Origin: Marixanthomonas sp963974425
Lineage (GTDB): Bacteria; Bacteroidota; Bacteroidia; Flavobacteriales; Flavobacteriaceae
Reading direction: 5' to 3'
NCBI RefSeq assembly: GCF_963974425.1
Contig: NZ_CAXBCK010000007.1
Span: forward strand, 27,048-91,047
Length of the DNA: 64,000 bases
In this document: piece after piece, positions 62,392-64,000 of the stretch
How the letters are laid out: the number at the start of each line of letters is the position of its first letter
Position numbering within the stretch: position 1 is the first letter of the stretch
Position numbers and translations under genes: made by a program
The notes under the pieces: generated by a model
Databases searched by the model: none
Seen by the model: the letters and a program-made list of their open reading frames with translations, nothing else
Told to the model about the DNA's origin: nothing

Positions 62392-62500
62392 AAAGAGTAC
62401 CTTGTTAAATAAATTTTAATTAGGTTTAAAATTTGGGTTATTTGAAACAATTTTTCTACTCTTGCGGTGTTAAATAACAAACAAACCGAACAAAATTACC

Positions 62501-63094
62501 ATGAAGAAACAATTAATAACCCTACTCCCCTTACTTTTATGTACCGTAATCCTCTTTGCCCAAGAAAATCCCCAAACGAAGGCAACAGATAATAGTATAG
62601 AAGGACAGTTTAAAGATGTGGTTGACGAATCGAATAATTACCAAGAATACAAGGTGATTAAAAAATACCAGATTAATCAACTCCGAAAAAATATTTTAGA
62701 TTCAATTTCCGATTTAGAGTCGAAAATAGCAACTTCAAAGACCGAAATTGACCAAAAAGCAAAGAAAATTGATTCGCTTACAAGTAAATTAAAAACTACT
62801 AAAGAAGACCTTTCCGTTTCCAAAGAAAAAGAAAACGGTATTGAAATTTTAGGAATTCTAACTCAAAAATCTACTTATAATACCATTATGTGGTCAATAA
62901 TTGTATTGTTATTAGTTGGGCTGGCATTTATATTCTATAAATTTAAAAATAGCCATAAAGTTACCAAAGACTCTCAACTAAAATTGGCAGAGACCGAAAT
63001 GGAACTCGAAACCAATCGTCAAAAATCGTTAGAGCGAGAACAAAAGCTACGACGCAAATTACAAGATGAGGTTAATAAAAACCGAAATAAGTAA
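62501..63094 (+). CDS. Coiled-coil membrane protein, unknown function
   Basis: The 197-residue protein has a signal peptide (MKKQLITLLPLLLCTVILFAQ), a periplasmic coiled coil (about 55-115: DLESKIATSKTEIDQKAKKI), one membrane helix (about 128-147) and a cytosolic coiled coil to the end, rich in Glu, Arg and Lys. Similar proteins in Flavobacteria have been mislabelled as tRNA (guanine-N1)-methyltransferase; nothing here fits TrmD. Its structure suggests a scaffold or signalling role across the inner membrane. A terminator follows. Confidence 0.78.
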   Translation: MKKQLITLLPLLLCTVILFAQENPQTKATDNSIEGQFKDVVDESNNYQEYKVIKKYQINQLRKNILDSISDLESKIATSKTEIDQKAKKIDSLTSKLKTTKEDLSVSKEKENGIEILGILTQKSTYNTIMWSIIVLLLVGLAFIFYKFKNSHKVTKDSQLKLAETEMELETNRQKSLEREQKLRRKLQDEVNKNRNK

Positions 63095-63097
63095 AAC

Positions 63098-63129
63098 AAA
63101 AAAGCCGCGAATCTATCGCGGCTTTTTTT
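63098..63129. terminator. bidirectional terminator
   Basis: The stem AAGCCGCGA/TCGCGGCTT with an ATCTA loop is flanked by A and T runs and lies between the convergent coiled-coil gene and murA. Confidence 0.9.
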
Positions 63130-63147
63130 ATTCGTTATCTTAGGTAA

Positions 63148-64000
63148 TTACTCTATTCTAGTAATCTTAGCTCCTATTCTACGTAATCGTTCATCAATAT
63201 TTTCATAACCTCGATCTATCTGTTCAATATTGTGAATGGTCGAAGTACCTTTAGCAGAAAGTGCTGCGATTAATAATGAAATTCCAGCACGTATGTCTGG
63301 AGACACCATAGTTGTTGCTTTAAGGGTTGATTGAAAGTTATGACCAATCACAGTAGCTCTATGTGGGTCGCACAAGATAATTTTAGCGCCCATATCAATC
63401 AATTTATCTACAAAGAACAAACGGCTTTCAAACATTTTTTGGTGTATTAACACACTTCCTTTTGCTTGCGTACACATTACAAGAACAATACTCAACAAAT
63501 CTGGTGTAAAGCCTGGCCAAGGAGCATCTGCAACGGTTAAAATAGAACCGTCTATATATCCTTGTATTTCATATTCTTCTTGAGCGGGAATGTAAATGTC
63601 ATCACCTTTCTTTTCAAGAGTTATTCCTAATTTCCGGAAGGTGTCGGGTATTAGCCCCAAATTTTCCCAACTCACATCTTTAATAGTCAGTTCGCTTTGT
63701 GTCATAGCAGCAAGGCCAATCCAACTTCCTATTTCGATCATATCAGGTAAGATACGGTGTTTACAACCGCCTAAACTATCTACGCCTTCAATGGATAATA
63801 AGTTTGATCCAACTCCGCTTATTTTGGCCCCCATGGCATTCAACATCTTGCAAAGTTGTTGTAAATATGGTTCGCAGGCTGCATTATAAATGGTAGTCGT
63901 TCCGTTTGCCAAAACAGCAGCCATTACAATATTTGCAGTTCCGGTTACCGAAGCTTGATCCAGCAGCATATAAGTTCCCGTTAATCCCTCGGGGGCTTCT
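63148..64000 (-). CDS. murA: UDP-N-acetylglucosamine 1-carboxyvinyltransferase, 3' part
   Basis: MurA joins enolpyruvate from PEP to UDP-GlcNAc, the first committed step of peptidoglycan synthesis in the cytosol. The visible C-terminal ~283 residues (the frame continues to the window edge, starting EAPEGLTGTYMLLDQASV) have typical segments: ASVTGTANIVMAAVLANGTT, LCKMLNAMGAKISGVG, the PWPGFTPDLLSIVLVMCTQAKGSV region and a late LIDMGAKIILCDPHRA, ending DERLRRIGAKITRIE. The active-site cysteine loop lies in the missing 5' part. The frame has no internal stop. Assignment to MurA over AroA is clear from these segments. Confidence 0.95.
   Translation of the reverse strand, partial: EAPEGLTGTYMLLDQASVTGTANIVMAAVLANGTTTIYNAACEPYLQQLCKMLNAMGAKISGVGSNLLSIEGVDSLGGCKHRILPDMIEIGSWIGLAAMTQSELTIKDVSWENLGLIPDTFRKLGITLEKKGDDIYIPAQEEYEIQGYIDGSILTVADAPWPGFTPDLLSIVLVMCTQAKGSVLIHQKMFESRLFFVDKLIDMGAKIILCDPHRATVIGHNFQSTLKATTMVSPDIRAGISLLIAALSAKGTSTIHNIEQIDRGYENIDERLRRIGAKITRIE

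Noticed and set aside
62501..63094. tRNA (guanine-N1)-methyltransferase
   Set aside because: Names of this kind are attached to similar proteins, but the sequence is a signal peptide, two coiled coils and one membrane helix, without a SPOUT fold or AdoMet-binding knot.
1..64000. CRISPR array, prophage, integron integrase or transposase
   Set aside because: No regularly spaced direct repeats, no capsid/terminase-type genes, no tyrosine recombinase or DDE transposase motifs were seen. The cassette idea for 43.9-47.7 kb therefore rests only on border motifs.
1..64000. tRNA or rRNA genes
   Set aside because: No cloverleaf with GTTCRA-type T-loop and no rRNA-like conserved stretches were recognised while reading the gaps, although very divergent or partial RNA genes cannot be excluded without a covariance search.

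Overview
The window is a chromosomal segment of a low-GC member of the Flavobacteriaceae (Bacteroidota), probably marine. Evidence for this includes SusC-like/TonB receptors with an STN or CarboxypepD-like front end, DUF4249 lipoproteins, two proteins with type IX secretion (T9SS) C-terminal sorting domains, a fused ResB-CcsA cytochrome c biogenesis protein, a GGGP-synthase-type UbiA prenyltransferase, promoters of the Bacteroidota TTTG-N19/20-TAnnTTTG kind, and A-rich leaders without clear Shine-Dalgarno sequences. No rRNA, tRNA, CRISPR array, transposase, integrase or phage structural gene was seen.

Layout. 0-5 kb: a YegP-type protein, threonine aldolase, release factor 2 with its programmed +1 frameshift, and a divergent CLC channel. 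5-13 kb (minus strand): an operon of an exported protein, a TonB receptor, two tandemly duplicated DUF4249 lipoproteins and an MG2-like exported protein, ending at a minus-strand terminator. 13-18 kb: a geranylgeranyl-reductase-like flavoprotein, a small helical protein and ArsC, then a second TonB-type beta-barrel protein. 18-28 kb: fumarase, a 7TM protein with a C-terminal HTH, CcsBA, a truncated haemoglobin, an intergenic structured element, a peroxiredoxin-like protein and a Crp/Fnr regulator. 27.7-33 kb: a housekeeping run of DUF2520, a KdsC-like phosphatase, UbiA, Maf, a lipoprotein and MscS. It is interrupted by a 23S-IVP-like four-helix-bundle gene bracketed by inverted repeats. 32.8-37 kb: a PIG-L hydrolase, a 36-residue membrane peptide and an SSS symporter, the last two translationally coupled. 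37-40 kb: a probable organoarsenical-resistance cluster (SigZ-like sigma factor, thioredoxin-like protein, ArsP-like permease, ArsO-like monooxygenase).

43.6-49 kb is the most accessory-looking part. It holds a membrane-anchored coiled-coil protein and an OLD-family ATPase/TOPRIM nuclease (a likely anti-phage gene), each preceded by a similar short TTATA...TTG-type boundary motif. A third copy of the motif precedes an amidohydrolase. These motifs and the structured spacer near 25.9 kb look like parts of one family of intergenic cassette borders, which is the best candidate here for something undescribed. 49-59 kb is a mix of exported, outer-membrane and T9SS proteins, a beta-lactamase-fold hydrolase, MepB and a processive family 2 glycosyltransferase. 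59-64 kb holds a DUF2911 protein, a small basic peptide gene leading a SRPBCC-photolyase operon, a coiled-coil membrane protein, and the 3' part of murA running off the window.

All assignments come from reading motifs and gene order; no database search was run. Several starts were moved downstream of the longest reading frame to a methionine that opens a clean signal peptide.
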